This document shows, piece by piece, positions 55,487 through 64,000 of a stretch of 64,000 nucleotides of DNA. The stretch's first letter is position 1. Each line of letters starts with the position of its first letter. Under the pieces are notes generated by a model. The model did no database searches and was not told where the DNA came from. It saw only the letters and a program-made list of their open reading frames with translations. The translations under genes were made by a program, and so were the position numbers. The stretch spans positions 62,001 through 126,000 of the forward strand of contig NZ_CADIKL010000011.1 of the NCBI RefSeq assembly GCF_902859945.1. Reading direction: 5' to 3'. Source of the stretch: Paraburkholderia caffeinitolerans (GTDB taxonomy: Bacteria > Pseudomonadota > Gammaproteobacteria > Burkholderiales > Burkholderiaceae).

Positions 55487-57160
55487 TCAGCCCGCGCGTA
55501 CGCGCACGTAGCGTCCCGGCGCGCTTTCGATGGGCTTGTATTGCGCATTGCCGGCGCGCTTGGGCGCGGCCACCTTCGCGCCGCACGAGGGCCGAAGCCA
55601 GTCGATCCAGTGCGTCCACCAACTCCCGGGCGTGCTTTGCGCGCTGTCGAGCCACGTCTGCGGATCGTCGCTCGCCTTGCCGTCGGTCCAGAAACTGCGC
55701 TTCTTCTTCGCCGGCGGATTGATGACACCCGCGATGTGCCCGCTCGCGCCGAGCACGAAGCGCGTGTCCCCGCCAACGAGACGCGTCGTGCGCCACGCCG
55801 ATTTCCACGGCACGATGTGATCTTCGAGCGTCGCCAGCACGTAGCTCGGCATGTCGATCCTGCCAAGATCGACGGGCGTTCCGCACATCGTCAGCCGGTC
55901 CGGCGTGCGCAGGTTGTTCTCCAGATACATGTTCCGCAGATACCACGCGTACATCGGACCGGGCAGGTTCGTCGCGTCGGCGTTCCAGTACAGCAGGTCG
56001 AAGGCGGCCGGCGTCTTGCCCTTCAGGTAGTTTTCGGTGACGTACGGCCACAGCAGGTCGTTCGCGCGCAGCGTCTGGAACACGAACCCCAGTTCCTTGC
56101 CCGAGTAGATGCCGCCCTGACCGATCGTCAGCTCGCGCTGCGCGACGCAGGCCTCGTCGATGAAAACGCCGAGGTCGCCGGGATCGCTGAAGTCGAGCAT
56201 CGTCGTGAGCAGCGTGAGACTCGCCACGCTCTCGTCGCCGCGCGCGCGCAGGATGGCCACCGCCGACGAGAGGATCGTGCCGCCGACGCACCAGCCGAGC
56301 GCATTGACCTGGTCGGCCTTGCTGATCGCGCGCGCGACTTCGAGCGCCTTGATCGCGCCGTCGCCAACGTAGTCGTCCCACGTGGTCTGCCCGAGCGACG
56401 CGCCGGGATTGCTCCACGACACGAGGAACACGGTCAGCCCCTGCTCCACCGCGAACCGCACGAACGAGTTTTCGGGCTGAAGGTCGAGGATGTAGAACTT
56501 GTTGATGCACGGCGGCACGATGAGAAGCGGCCGCGCCGCCACCTCGTCAGTGAGCGGCGCGTACTGGATCAACTGGAACAGCGCGTTCTCGAACACAACC
56601 GTCCCCTGCGACACGGCGACGTTGCGGCCCACCTCGAAGGCCGATTCGTCGGTGATCGAAACGCGCCCGTCACGCAGGTCCTGCATCAGGTTCGTCAGCC
56701 CCGCGCTCACGCTGTTGCCCTGGGTCTCGACGGCGGTTTTCAGCACCTCGGGATTGGTCGCCGCGAAATTGGCCGGGCTCATGGCGTCGATGAACTGGCG
56801 CGTGAAAAAGCGCAGCTTGTGCTTCTCTTTCGCGTTGAGCCTCGCGCGTTCGACGAGCGCGTCCAGCAGGTTCGCGTTCAGCAGATAGCTCTGCATGAGC
56901 AGGCTGTACCACGCGTTGTCGCGCCAGGCCGCGCCGTGAAAGCGCCGGTCGCCTTTCGCCGGCGCGACGACGGCCTCGCCACCCGGAGCGCCCGGTGCCG
57001 ATAGCAGTCCCAGCCACAGCGATGTCTGCTGCCGCCAGTAGTCGGCCTGAAGCTGCGCGAGCGAGTCCGGAGCGGTGTCCGCCGTCGCCTGCCACAGGCT
57101 CTGGCTCGCCTTGATGAGACCCTGAACGTATTCCTCGGGAACATGGAATGGCGAAGTCAT
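55487..57160 (-). CDS. phaC: Class I poly(3-hydroxyalkanoate) synthase
   Basis: A 557-residue PHA polymerase using 3-hydroxyacyl-CoA. The lipase-like box GWCVGG carries the catalytic C291. VPPCINKFYILDLQPENSF and the late LEDHIVPW (Asp) and GASGHIAGVINPP (His) complete the triad. It is slightly shorter than typical class I enzymes (about 580-620). It is followed by the deleted phaZ and preceded by a phasin. Confidence 0.95.
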   Translation of the reverse strand: MTSPFHVPEEYVQGLIKASQSLWQATADTAPDSLAQLQADYWRQQTSLWLGLLSAPGAPGGEAVVAPAKGDRRFHGAAWRDNAWYSLLMQSYLLNANLLDALVERARLNAKEKHKLRFFTRQFIDAMSPANFAATNPEVLKTAVETQGNSVSAGLTNLMQDLRDGRVSITDESAFEVGRNVAVSQGTVVFENALFQLIQYAPLTDEVAARPLLIVPPCINKFYILDLQPENSFVRFAVEQGLTVFLVSWSNPGASLGQTTWDDYVGDGAIKALEVARAISKADQVNALGWCVGGTILSSAVAILRARGDESVASLTLLTTMLDFSDPGDLGVFIDEACVAQRELTIGQGGIYSGKELGFVFQTLRANDLLWPYVTENYLKGKTPAAFDLLYWNADATNLPGPMYAWYLRNMYLENNLRTPDRLTMCGTPVDLGRIDMPSYVLATLEDHIVPWKSAWRTTRLVGGDTRFVLGASGHIAGVINPPAKKKRSFWTDGKASDDPQTWLDSAQSTPGSWWTHWIDWLRPSCGAKVAAPKRAGNAQYKPIESAPGRYVRVRAG

Positions 57161-57202
57161 GCCGTGCGTCTCTCGAATGGGGTTGCGAAAAAAGCGGGGG
57201 CG

Positions 57203-57667
57203 CTAGCGCTTCGGCTGCATCATGTCGCGGATCTCCTGGAGACCGGCGTTGAAGCGTTCGTTGATGCGCGCGGCGGCATCGGCCTGTGCGGCGCGGGCGA
57301 TTCCGGCGATCTCCAGCATGTCGGTAAGCGCCTTCTGGCAGGCCGCGCGCGCGACCTCGGCGTGCTTCTGCGCGTCGGCGGCGCCGGGCCCGCTAGCGGC
57401 CGCGTTGCGCGCCGAGTCCTGGAGGCCCTTCATCGTTTGCGTCAGCAACTCGGCCTGCTTGCTCGCCATTGCCTGCATCGCCTCGAAGGTCGCCTTGTTC
57501 GCCTCGACGAGCGCCTCGATGTCCTTGCGTCGCGCGTCGAAAATCGCCGACATGTCGACGCCCGGCACCTTGAACTGCTCGAACAGCTTGTTCATGTCGC
57601 CGAACGACTGCGCGAACGACTGCGGGTCAAACATCCCGGCCGGCTTATTGTCTCGTTGCTTGCTCAT
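57203..57667 (-). CDS. Phasin-family granule protein
   Basis: A 154-residue, largely helical amphipathic protein. FDARRKDIEALVEANKATFE and the ELLTQTMKGLQDSARNAA stretch are typical of the phasin_2 family. It should coat PHA granules. It is one gene before phaC on the same strand. Confidence 0.87.
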   Translation of the reverse strand: MSKQRDNKPAGMFDPQSFAQSFGDMNKLFEQFKVPGVDMSAIFDARRKDIEALVEANKATFEAMQAMASKQAELLTQTMKGLQDSARNAAASGPGAADAQKHAEVARAACQKALTDMLEIAGIARAAQADAAARINERFNAGLQEIRDMMQPKR

Positions 57668-57710
57668 GGTTCTCTCCTCCTGATTGTCCCTTTAACGGCC
57701 GAAGCCGGCT

Positions 57711-58151
57711 TCAAGCGGCCCGCGCGGCGCGCGAGGTCGGAATCACGAGCGCGTCGCCCTCGATCACGGTACGCCCATCCACGCTACAGGTCGTGGTTAG
57801 CGTCACGCGCCTCTTCTCGGGCAGCAGCTCCTTGACGATCACCGTCGCGTGCACCGTATCGCCGGGCCGCACGGGCGCCTTGAAGCGCAGGTTCTGGCCG
57901 AGGTACACGGTGCCCGGCCCCGGCAGCCGCCCCGCGATGGCCGCCGAGATCACGCTGGCCGTCAGCATGCCATGGGCGATACGCCCTTTGAACGGCGTGG
58001 TCAGCGCGAACTCCTCGTTCAGGTGGACGGCGTTGTTGTCGCCTGAGGCGCCCGCGAACAACACGATGTCGGCCTCCGTGATGGTCTTGGCGAAGCTCGC
58101 GCTCATTCCCGGCTCGAGATCCTCGAAATCGAATCCGTTCAACTCGTTCAT
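57711..58151 (-). CDS. MaoC-like (R)-specific enoyl-CoA hydratase (PhaJ type)
   Basis: A 146-residue hot-dog-fold hydratase. The motif ADIVLFAGASGDNNAVHLNE holds the catalytic Asp and His. It makes (R)-3-hydroxyacyl-CoA for the synthase. It sits between the oxidoreductase and phasin genes. The ATG at 58151 is set by homology. Confidence 0.88.
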   Translation of the reverse strand: MNELNGFDFEDLEPGMSASFAKTITEADIVLFAGASGDNNAVHLNEEFALTTPFKGRIAHGMLTASVISAAIAGRLPGPGTVYLGQNLRFKAPVRPGDTVHATVIVKELLPEKRRVTLTTTCSVDGRTVIEGDALVIPTSRAARAA

Positions 58152-58206
58152 AGCGAATGTCCCTCTGTCATGGCTCGACGTTTTCGCGATTGGGCACCTG
58201 GCGTCT

Positions 58207-61200
58207 TCAGACGCGCGTGACCTGACCTCCGGCCGCGCGCAACGGCATGGCCGCCCCGGTTGCCGAACCCGCCTGCGGATCGAGGAACGCACGCAGGCAT
58301 TGGTCATGCAGAACCGCCGCCTCCTCGATGCTCTTCTCCTTCACGTGGCCGTAGCCGCGAATCTCGTCGGGGACGCACGCCAGCGCCACCGCGGCCGCGT
58401 GGTTGTCCGGGCTCAGTTGCGCGCAGATCCGTTCGAGGTCGGCCTCGTATTCGTCGATCAGGCGGCGCTCATGGCGACGCTCAGCCGTCTTGCCGAACAC
58501 GTCGAGCGCGCCTGCGCGCAGTCCCTTGAAGCGGCGGAGCACGCCAAAGGCGCCGCGCACCCACGGGCCGAAAGCCCGCTTGACCAACTGCCCCGTGACC
58601 GGATCGCGCTTCGCGAGCGTGGGCGGCGCGAGGTGGTACTTGACCGCGTAGCCGTGCGGGAACATCGCGTCGAGCCTCGCGAGAAATGCGGGATCGGCGT
58701 GCAGGCGCGCCACCTCGTACTCGTCCTTGTAGGCCATGAGCTTGTACAGATAGCGGGCCACGGCCTCGCCGAGCGCGTGACGGCCCGGCGTGACGCGCTG
58801 CTCGGCCGCGACGACCTGGCTCACGCGCTGCGCGTAGCGGCGCGCCCAGGCCTCGTTCTGATAGGCGATCAGGTCGGGCACGCGCACTTCGAGCAGACGC
58901 TTCGTCTCGCCCTCGGCACCGACCGAATCGACAATCGCGCGCGCCGCCGCCGACAAGACCGGTGCCGCCGGCGCGGCCCCCGCGAGCTTCGCGATCTCGG
59001 CCACCACGAACGCGCGATCAACGACGGCCATGCGGCCCCACGCGAACGCGGCAAGGCTCTGCTCGACGCCGACGCCGGCCTGGCGGATCGCCGCCTCGAT
59101 CGATTCGGCCTTCAGCGGAATCGCGCCGGCCTGGTAGGCCACGCCGACCATGAACAGGTTCGTGGCCATGCTGTCGGCAAAGAGCCCTTCGGCCAGCGCC
59201 TGGCCGTCGAGAAACACGTTGTCGGCGGCGCGCGTCACCTGGTTGATGCCGGACGTCAGGTCCGCGACGATCGGAAAGGACACGTGGCGGTTCGCGACCA
59301 TCTGGCCAGTCGGCGTCCGTGTCGTCGAGACGACGGCGATCGTGCGCGCCGGATGGCACTTGGCCAGGTTCTTCGCGTCGGTCGCATTGAGGATGTCGAA
59401 GCCGAGGTACAGGTCGGTCGCGCCGTCCGAGATCTTGTTCGCGCCATCGAATGGCGTGTCGCTGATCTTGATGTCCGAGATGACCGCTCCGCCCTTCTGC
59501 GCGAGGCCCGTCTGGTCGAGCCCGACCACGTGCTTGCCTTCGAGGCGCGCCGCGTTGGCGAGCGTCGCCGCCACGGTCACAGAGCCCGTGCCGCCGATCC
59601 CCATGATATGCACGCCGTAACCGGCGCGCGCGTCGACCTTCGACACGGGCGCGGGCAGCGCGCGTTCGAGCGCCGGGATGCGGCCTTTCTTCTTTCTCTT
59701 CTTCGCGTCAGCTTCGGCCGGCGCTGGGTTCGGCGTGACGGTCAGGAACGACGGGCAGAAGCCCTTCACGCACGAGAAGTCCTTGTTGCACGACGACTGG
59801 TGAATGCGCGTCTTGCGGCCGAACTCGGTCGCCACGGGCTCGACGCTCATGCAGTTGCTCTTCACACCGCAATCGCCGCAGCCCTCGCAGACGCGTTCGT
59901 TGATGACCGTGACCTCGGCCGGCTCCTCGGCCTTGCCGCGGCTGCGCGCGCGGCGCAGCTCGGCCGCGCACTCCTGGTCGTGCAGCAGCACCGTCGTGCC
60001 CGCGATCGCGGCCAGCGTGCGCTGCGCCTCGTCAAGGCGGTCGCGGTCCCAGACTTCGGTGCCGCCCGGCAGCGTGACGCCCGTGTAGCGGCTCACGTCG
60101 TCAGTCGTGACGATGACCTTCTTGACGCCATTGGCCAGCAGATCGCCGACCATGTCGACAACCGGATGCGAGCCCATGATCGCCTGGCCACCGGTCATCG
60201 ACGTATGCGCGTTGCGCAGCAGCTTGAACGTCACGTTCGCATCGACGCTCGCGCAGTAGCGGATCGCAAGGCTGCCCGAGTGAGCATAGGTGCCGTCTCC
60301 CATGTTCTGGAAGATGTGCTTCGTATCCGTGAACGGCGCCATGCCGATCCACTGCGCGCCCTCGGCGCCCATGTGCGTGCCCATCACGACGTTGCGGCCC
60401 ATCCACATCGCCATCGTGTGGCAGCCGATGCCGGCCGACACGATCGAACCGTCGAGCGCCTGTGTCGAGGTGCTGTGCGGGCAGCCCGAGCAATACCAGG
60501 CCGTGCGCGTCGCCGTGGGCAGCGCGGTGCGCGCGTGAATTTCGTCGAGCCGCCGCAGCCACGCATCGGCCGATTCGATGCGCGCCTTGCCAGAAAGCCG
60601 CCGCACCAGCGCGCGCGCAATCACGTCCGATTCGAACTCGCCATAGGCGGGCAGCAGCGTCTTTTCCTCGTGATCGAACTTGCCGACGATGCGCGGCGCG
60701 TTCGCGCGCCCGTAGAGCACGTCCTTTACGAACATTTCGAGGAACGGCCGCTTCTCCTCGATCACGAAAATTTCTTCGAGCCCTTGCGCGAACTCGCGCA
60801 CGACTGTGGGCTCCATCGGGAACAGCATGCCCATCTTGAGGATGCGGATGCCGTAGCGGCGCAGCGCGGCGTCGTCCATGCCGAGTTCGGCGAACGCCTG
60901 GCGCAGGTCGTGCCACGTCTTGCCGGCCGTAACGATACCGAGCCACGCGTCGGGATTCGGGCACACCACGCGGTTGAGCCCGTTGGCGGCGGCATAGCGC
61001 TTGGCCACTTCCAGACGGCGCGTATAGAGCGATTGCTCCATCTCCAGCGCCTCGGCGCGCACGTTCATGCCGAGGTTCATGACGGGCGCGAACGGCTGGC
61101 CGCCGAACTCCATGTCGGGCGTGACGAAGTTCAGCCGTTCGAGGTCAACGGTCGCGCTGCCGGTGCCGTCGGCCACATTCGTGACGATCTTCATCCCGGC

Positions 61201-61785
61201 CCACAGCCCGGACAGGCGCGATAGCTGATAGCCGTGCAGCCCGAAATCGAGAATGTCCTGCACGTCGCCCGGGTAGAGCGACGGGATGCCCACGTGCATC
61301 AGCATCGGCTCCGACTGGCTGCACAGCGACGAGCTCTTGCAGCTCGGATCGTCGCCCGCGATGGCCAGCACGCCGCCGTTCTTGCCGATACCCGTGTAGT
61401 TCGCGTGCTTGAGCGCGTCGCCGCTGCGGTCCACGCCGGGCGCCTTGCCGTACCACATGCCCGTCACGCCGTCGAACTTCTGCTTGCCGACCGTGTGCAG
61501 CATCTGCGTGCCCCACACGGCAGTGGCCGCCAGATCCTCGTTGAGGCCGTCGACAAAGTGAATGTTGCGTTCGAGCAGCGTCTTCTGGTTCTTGATGAAG
61601 CTCGCGTCGAGCATGCCGAGCGGCGAGCCGCGATAGCCGGAAATGAACATGCCGGTCTTCAGGCCGCGGCGCTCGTCGGCGCGCACCTGGTCCAGCGTGA
61701 GCCGCACGAGGGCGTCGATGCCGCCGACGTGGATCACGCCGCGCTCCTGGGTAAACGGATTGGTAGAATCTTGCCTGGAGGCCAT
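58207..61785 (-). CDS. Fused indolepyruvate:ferredoxin oxidoreductase (IorAB type)
   Basis: A 1192-residue fused 2-oxoacid oxidoreductase. The N-terminal half binds thiamine diphosphate (GGIDALVRLTLDQVRADER, then MGDGTYAHSGSLA). A [4Fe-4S] motif CEGCGDCGVKSNC lies near 650. The C-terminal gamma domain has GIGGTGSVTVAATLANAA. It oxidises an aryl 2-oxoacid with CoA to the aryl-acyl-CoA and CO2. The start is 61785 or 61794. Its place between a meta-pathway tautomerase and PHA genes is unusual. Confidence 0.93.
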   Translation of the reverse strand: MASRQDSTNPFTQERGVIHVGGIDALVRLTLDQVRADERRGLKTGMFISGYRGSPLGMLDASFIKNQKTLLERNIHFVDGLNEDLAATAVWGTQMLHTVGKQKFDGVTGMWYGKAPGVDRSGDALKHANYTGIGKNGGVLAIAGDDPSCKSSSLCSQSEPMLMHVGIPSLYPGDVQDILDFGLHGYQLSRLSGLWAGMKIVTNVADGTGSATVDLERLNFVTPDMEFGGQPFAPVMNLGMNVRAEALEMEQSLYTRRLEVAKRYAAANGLNRVVCPNPDAWLGIVTAGKTWHDLRQAFAELGMDDAALRRYGIRILKMGMLFPMEPTVVREFAQGLEEIFVIEEKRPFLEMFVKDVLYGRANAPRIVGKFDHEEKTLLPAYGEFESDVIARALVRRLSGKARIESADAWLRRLDEIHARTALPTATRTAWYCSGCPHSTSTQALDGSIVSAGIGCHTMAMWMGRNVVMGTHMGAEGAQWIGMAPFTDTKHIFQNMGDGTYAHSGSLAIRYCASVDANVTFKLLRNAHTSMTGGQAIMGSHPVVDMVGDLLANGVKKVIVTTDDVSRYTGVTLPGGTEVWDRDRLDEAQRTLAAIAGTTVLLHDQECAAELRRARSRGKAEEPAEVTVINERVCEGCGDCGVKSNCMSVEPVATEFGRKTRIHQSSCNKDFSCVKGFCPSFLTVTPNPAPAEADAKKRKKKGRIPALERALPAPVSKVDARAGYGVHIMGIGGTGSVTVAATLANAARLEGKHVVGLDQTGLAQKGGAVISDIKISDTPFDGANKISDGATDLYLGFDILNATDAKNLAKCHPARTIAVVSTTRTPTGQMVANRHVSFPIVADLTSGINQVTRAADNVFLDGQALAEGLFADSMATNLFMVGVAYQAGAIPLKAESIEAAIRQAGVGVEQSLAAFAWGRMAVVDRAFVVAEIAKLAGAAPAAPVLSAAARAIVDSVGAEGETKRLLEVRVPDLIAYQNEAWARRYAQRVSQVVAAEQRVTPGRHALGEAVARYLYKLMAYKDEYEVARLHADPAFLARLDAMFPHGYAVKYHLAPPTLAKRDPVTGQLVKRAFGPWVRGAFGVLRRFKGLRAGALDVFGKTAERRHERRLIDEYEADLERICAQLSPDNHAAAVALACVPDEIRGYGHVKEKSIEEAAVLHDQCLRAFLDPQAGSATGAAMPLRAAGGQVTRV

Positions 61786-61834
61786 GAATGTCATCCCAAG
61801 TTGGTCGGATCGTGCGAAACCGGAGCGGGCCGGC

Positions 61835-62026
61835 CTAGCGCCCGAGGTCCTTGGCGGTCTGGCCGCCGATACCCCAGTTTTCCTTCGGCATGTCGTGTAT
61901 CCACACGCGCACGTTCTGCTGCGGCGCGCCGACAGCCTCCACGATCGCCTGCGTGACCTTTTCGATGAGGGCGCGCTTCTGCTCCTCGGTGCGCCCTTCC
62001 AGCAGGTAGATTTGTGCAAATGGCAT
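61835..62026 (-). CDS. dmpI: 4-oxalocrotonate tautomerase
   Basis: A 63-residue tautomerase (DmpI/XylH). Pro follows the initiator Met and acts as catalytic base (MPFAQIYLLEGR); Arg residues downstream fit. It interconverts 2-hydroxymuconate and 2-oxohex-3-enedioate. AAGGA lies 8 nt before the ATG. It follows the decarboxylase in the operon. Confidence 0.95.
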   Translation of the reverse strand: MPFAQIYLLEGRTEEQKRALIEKVTQAIVEAVGAPQQNVRVWIHDMPKENWGIGGQTAKDLGR

Positions 62027-62079
62027 GTTCGCTGTCCTTGAATCGGGGTGAGCGCGCGGCGGCGCCGCGCGCGCGGGGT

Positions 62080-62868
62080 TCAGACGAAGCGCATCGACAC
62101 CGTGCCGAGATCCTGGAAGCGCACGGCCACGTTGTCGCCGGCTTCGACGGCCAGCGCCTCGGTCACGCCACCCGTCATGATGAAGGTGCCAGCCGGAAGC
62201 TCTTCGCCGCGCGCGCCAAGGTGATTCGCCATCATCGCGACGGCCGCGAGCGGATGGCCGAGCACGGCCGCGCCGGCCGCCATCGCGCGGACCTCGCCGT
62301 TGATCTCCAGCACGACACCGAGCGTGCGCAGGTCGAGTTCGTCGAGCGTGCGCGCGCGCCCGCCGATCACGAAGCGCGAAGCCGAGGTGTTGTCGGCAAT
62401 CACGCTCTTGAGGTCGAACTTGAAATCGCGGTAGCGCGAGTCGATGACCTCGACGGCCGGCAGCACGAAATCGATCGCGGCCATCACCGCGCCGACGTGG
62501 CAGCCGGGACCGCGCAGCGGCGCCTTGGTGACGACACATATCTCGGCCTCGACCTTTGGGTGAATGAGTTCGGACACCTTGATTTCGCCGCCGTCCGGGC
62601 GCGCCATGTAGTCGGCGACGAAGCCGAACACGGGCGTCTCGACGCCCATCTGCTTCATCTTCGCGAACGAGGTCAGGCCGGCCTTGAGCCCGGCGATGCG
62701 ATGGCCGCGCTCGATCTTGCGGCGGCGGATCGCGTCCTGGATCGCATAGGCGTCGTCCCAGTCCATCTGGGGATGTTCGTCGGTGATCTTGGTGACGTCG
62801 CGTGCCTCGAGCTCGGCGTTTTCCAGATGCTCGGCCAGCGCGGCGATGGTGTGTTTGTCAAGGTTCAT
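62080..62868 (-). CDS. dmpH: 4-oxalocrotonate decarboxylase
   Basis: A 262-residue enzyme of the hydratase/decarboxylase family (DmpH/XylI). GLKAGLTSFAKMKQMGV, HPKVEAEICVVT and VLPAVEVIDSRYRDFKF are typical. It converts 2-oxohex-3-enedioate to 2-oxopent-4-enoate and works as a complex with the hydratase encoded 18 bp upstream. Confidence 0.94.
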   Translation of the reverse strand: MNLDKHTIAALAEHLENAELEARDVTKITDEHPQMDWDDAYAIQDAIRRRKIERGHRIAGLKAGLTSFAKMKQMGVETPVFGFVADYMARPDGGEIKVSELIHPKVEAEICVVTKAPLRGPGCHVGAVMAAIDFVLPAVEVIDSRYRDFKFDLKSVIADNTSASRFVIGGRARTLDELDLRTLGVVLEINGEVRAMAAGAAVLGHPLAAVAMMANHLGARGEELPAGTFIMTGGVTEALAVEAGDNVAVRFQDLGTVSMRFV

Positions 62869-62886
62869 GGTAGGGCCTCAGGGCGC

Positions 62887-63669
62887 TCAAATAAAACGGA
62901 CCGACGTCGTGCCGAGCCCGCCGACGCTGCACGTCAGGTTGTCGCCGGATTTGACGGGCACGAGCGGCGACTGTGAGCCGGACAGGATGATTTCGCCGGC
63001 CTTGAGCGTGATGCCCAGCCGTCCGAGTGTGTTCGCAAGCCAGGCCACCGCATTGACCGGCGAGCCCTGCACCGAGGCGCCCGTCGATGTGCTGATGACC
63101 TCGCCGTTCTTTTCGAGCACCATGCCGGCCAGCGCGAGATCGAGGTCGCGCGGGCTGCGCCGCACGCCGCCGAGCGTAAGCACGCCGCACGAGGCGTTGT
63201 CGGCCACGGTGTCCTGGATGCGAATCTTCCAGTCCTCGATGCGCGAATCGACGATCTCGAAGCACGGCATCACGCAGTCGGTCGCGCGCAGCACGTCGGC
63301 GGCCGTCACGCCGGGGCCGCACAGATCGTGCTTGAGCATGAACGCGACTTCGGCCTCGGCCTTCGGCGCGATCAGCTGCGCGGTATCGACGGGCTCGCCT
63401 TCGTTGAAGACCATGCCCGAGGTCATCTGGCCGAAGTCGGGCTGATCGACCTTCAGCATGTCCATCACGACCTTGCTCGTGACGCCGATTTTTTTGCCGA
63501 CGATGGTTTCGCCGCGCTCAAGCCGACGCGCAATCATCCGCAACTGGATCGCGTAGGCATCCTCGATCGTGATGCCGGGCTCGCGGGTGGTGAGCGGCGG
63601 CACGGGCCGGCGCGCGACGAGCGCGTCGAACAGCTCGTCGCCGTAGTGTTCAATCTTGCTGGTTTCCAT
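62887..63669 (-). CDS. dmpE: 2-oxopent-4-enoate hydratase (second copy)
   Basis: A 260-residue hydratase (DmpE) with GKKIGVTSKVVMDML, PKAEAEVAF and CVMPCFEIVDSRI. It resembles the hydratase at 44301-45110 throughout. Its product feeds the single aldolase in the window at 37022. The start at 63669 (METSK) is preferred to 63684. It lies 27 bp after the dehydrogenase. Confidence 0.94.
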   Translation of the reverse strand: METSKIEHYGDELFDALVARRPVPPLTTREPGITIEDAYAIQLRMIARRLERGETIVGKKIGVTSKVVMDMLKVDQPDFGQMTSGMVFNEGEPVDTAQLIAPKAEAEVAFMLKHDLCGPGVTAADVLRATDCVMPCFEIVDSRIEDWKIRIQDTVADNASCGVLTLGGVRRSPRDLDLALAGMVLEKNGEVISTSTGASVQGSPVNAVAWLANTLGRLGITLKAGEIILSGSQSPLVPVKSGDNLTCSVGGLGTTSVRFI

Positions 63670-63696
63670 AGGAGATCCTGTCAACAGGGTTGCACG

Positions 63697-64000
63697 TCAA
63701 TACTTCACCATCACGTTGCGCAACTCGGTATAGAACTCGAACGAGTGAACGCCGCCCTCGCGCCCGATGCCCGACTGCTTCGAGCCGCCGAATGGTGTGC
63801 GCAAATCGCGCAGGAACCAGCTATTGATCCAGCAGAGGCCCACTTCGATCTGCCGCGCGAGGCGGTTGGCGCGGCCGATGTCCTGTGTGTAGATCGACGT
63901 CGCGAGGCCGTAGCGGTTGTCGTTGACCTTGGCGAGCACTTCGTCCTCGGTGTCGAACGGACTGATGTGGCAGCACGGGCCGAACACCTCCTCGGTGACG
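63697..64000 (-). CDS. dmpC: 2-hydroxymuconic semialdehyde dehydrogenase, C-terminal part
   Basis: The last 100 residues of an aldehyde dehydrogenase (DmpC/XylG), cut by the window end. EVFGPCCHISPFDTEDE, RQIEVGLCWINSW, TPFGGSKQSGIGREGG and the C-terminal NVMVKY are characteristic of the semialdehyde dehydrogenase. It oxidises 2-hydroxymuconic semialdehyde to 2-hydroxymuconate with NAD+ and starts the oxalocrotonate branch. Confidence 0.93.
   Translation of the reverse strand, partial: VTEEVFGPCCHISPFDTEDEVLAKVNDNRYGLATSIYTQDIGRANRLARQIEVGLCWINSWFLRDLRTPFGGSKQSGIGREGGVHSFEFYTELRNVMVKY

Noticed and set aside
57793..61224. 1143-codon plus-strand open frame
   Set aside because: It lies antisense to the oxidoreductase and MaoC genes, is Arg/His/Ala-rich, and shows no domain.

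Overview
The window looks like chromosomal or megaplasmid DNA of a high-GC betaproteobacterium of the Burkholderiaceae (Paraburkholderia, Caballeronia or Burkholderia type). This is inferred from gene content: many LysR regulators, two Gram-negative porins of the Burkholderia type, DUF4148 and BON proteins, class I PHA synthase, fused indolepyruvate oxidoreductase, and nag/mhp/dmp-type aromatic catabolism. No rRNA, CRISPR array or intact tRNA was seen.

Region 1 (1-10 kb): a VanA-like Rieske oxygenase without a reductase, two LysR regulators, two paralogous polar amino-acid-type binding proteins without permease or ATPase, an M20 amidohydrolase, Kup and an MFS carrier. The Rieske gene and the second binding protein share an upstream motif pair with identical 34-bp offset, which suggests one LysR regulon. 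Region 2 (10-20 kb): a membrane protein, a lower-GC Ymh/HEPN-type singleton, a tandem pair of 2OG-Fe(II) oxygenases, a Bcr/CflA-like exporter with a possible leader peptide, an outer-membrane barrel, a GlxA-type regulator and small membrane proteins. Region 3 (20-26 kb): a flavin-reductase-like protein, a hydrolase fused to an NTF2-like domain, another alpha/beta hydrolase, an enoyl-CoA hydratase and a LysR regulator, then ChaC and a DUF4148 protein.

Region 4 (26-32.8 kb): a second, divergent RpoD-type sigma factor with a TTG start, a cold-shock protein, then a gene-poor tract with only tiny ORFs. It ends at a 22-nt remnant resembling a tRNA 3' end, followed by a good terminator. This may be the border of an integrated island lying to the right.

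Region 5 (33-64 kb) is an aromatic-catabolic block. It starts with a two-component FMN monooxygenase/reductase and a MarR-like regulator, and an internally deleted IS6-type transposase. On the minus strand follow an IclR regulator, aldolase and acylating acetaldehyde dehydrogenase (mhpE, mhpF), a TfdB-like FAD hydroxylase, a porin, a C-C hydrolase, an extradiol dioxygenase and a hydratase, headed by two tandem LysR genes. Divergently transcribed is a complete salicylate-to-gentisate-to-central-metabolism operon (nagAa-G-H-Ab-I-K-L order). Then come a BON protein, a second porin, a PHA module (deleted phaZ, phaC, phasin, MaoC hydratase), a fused indolepyruvate:ferredoxin oxidoreductase, and the 4-oxalocrotonate branch (tautomerase, decarboxylase, second hydratase, semialdehyde dehydrogenase cut by the window end).

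Together, ring hydroxylation feeds either gentisate cleavage (pyruvate plus fumarate) or catechol meta-cleavage by both the hydrolytic and dehydrogenase branches (pyruvate plus acetyl-CoA). Surplus acyl-CoA could be stored as PHA. Functional assignments rest on recognised families and visible motifs; substrates of the oxygenases are inferred.
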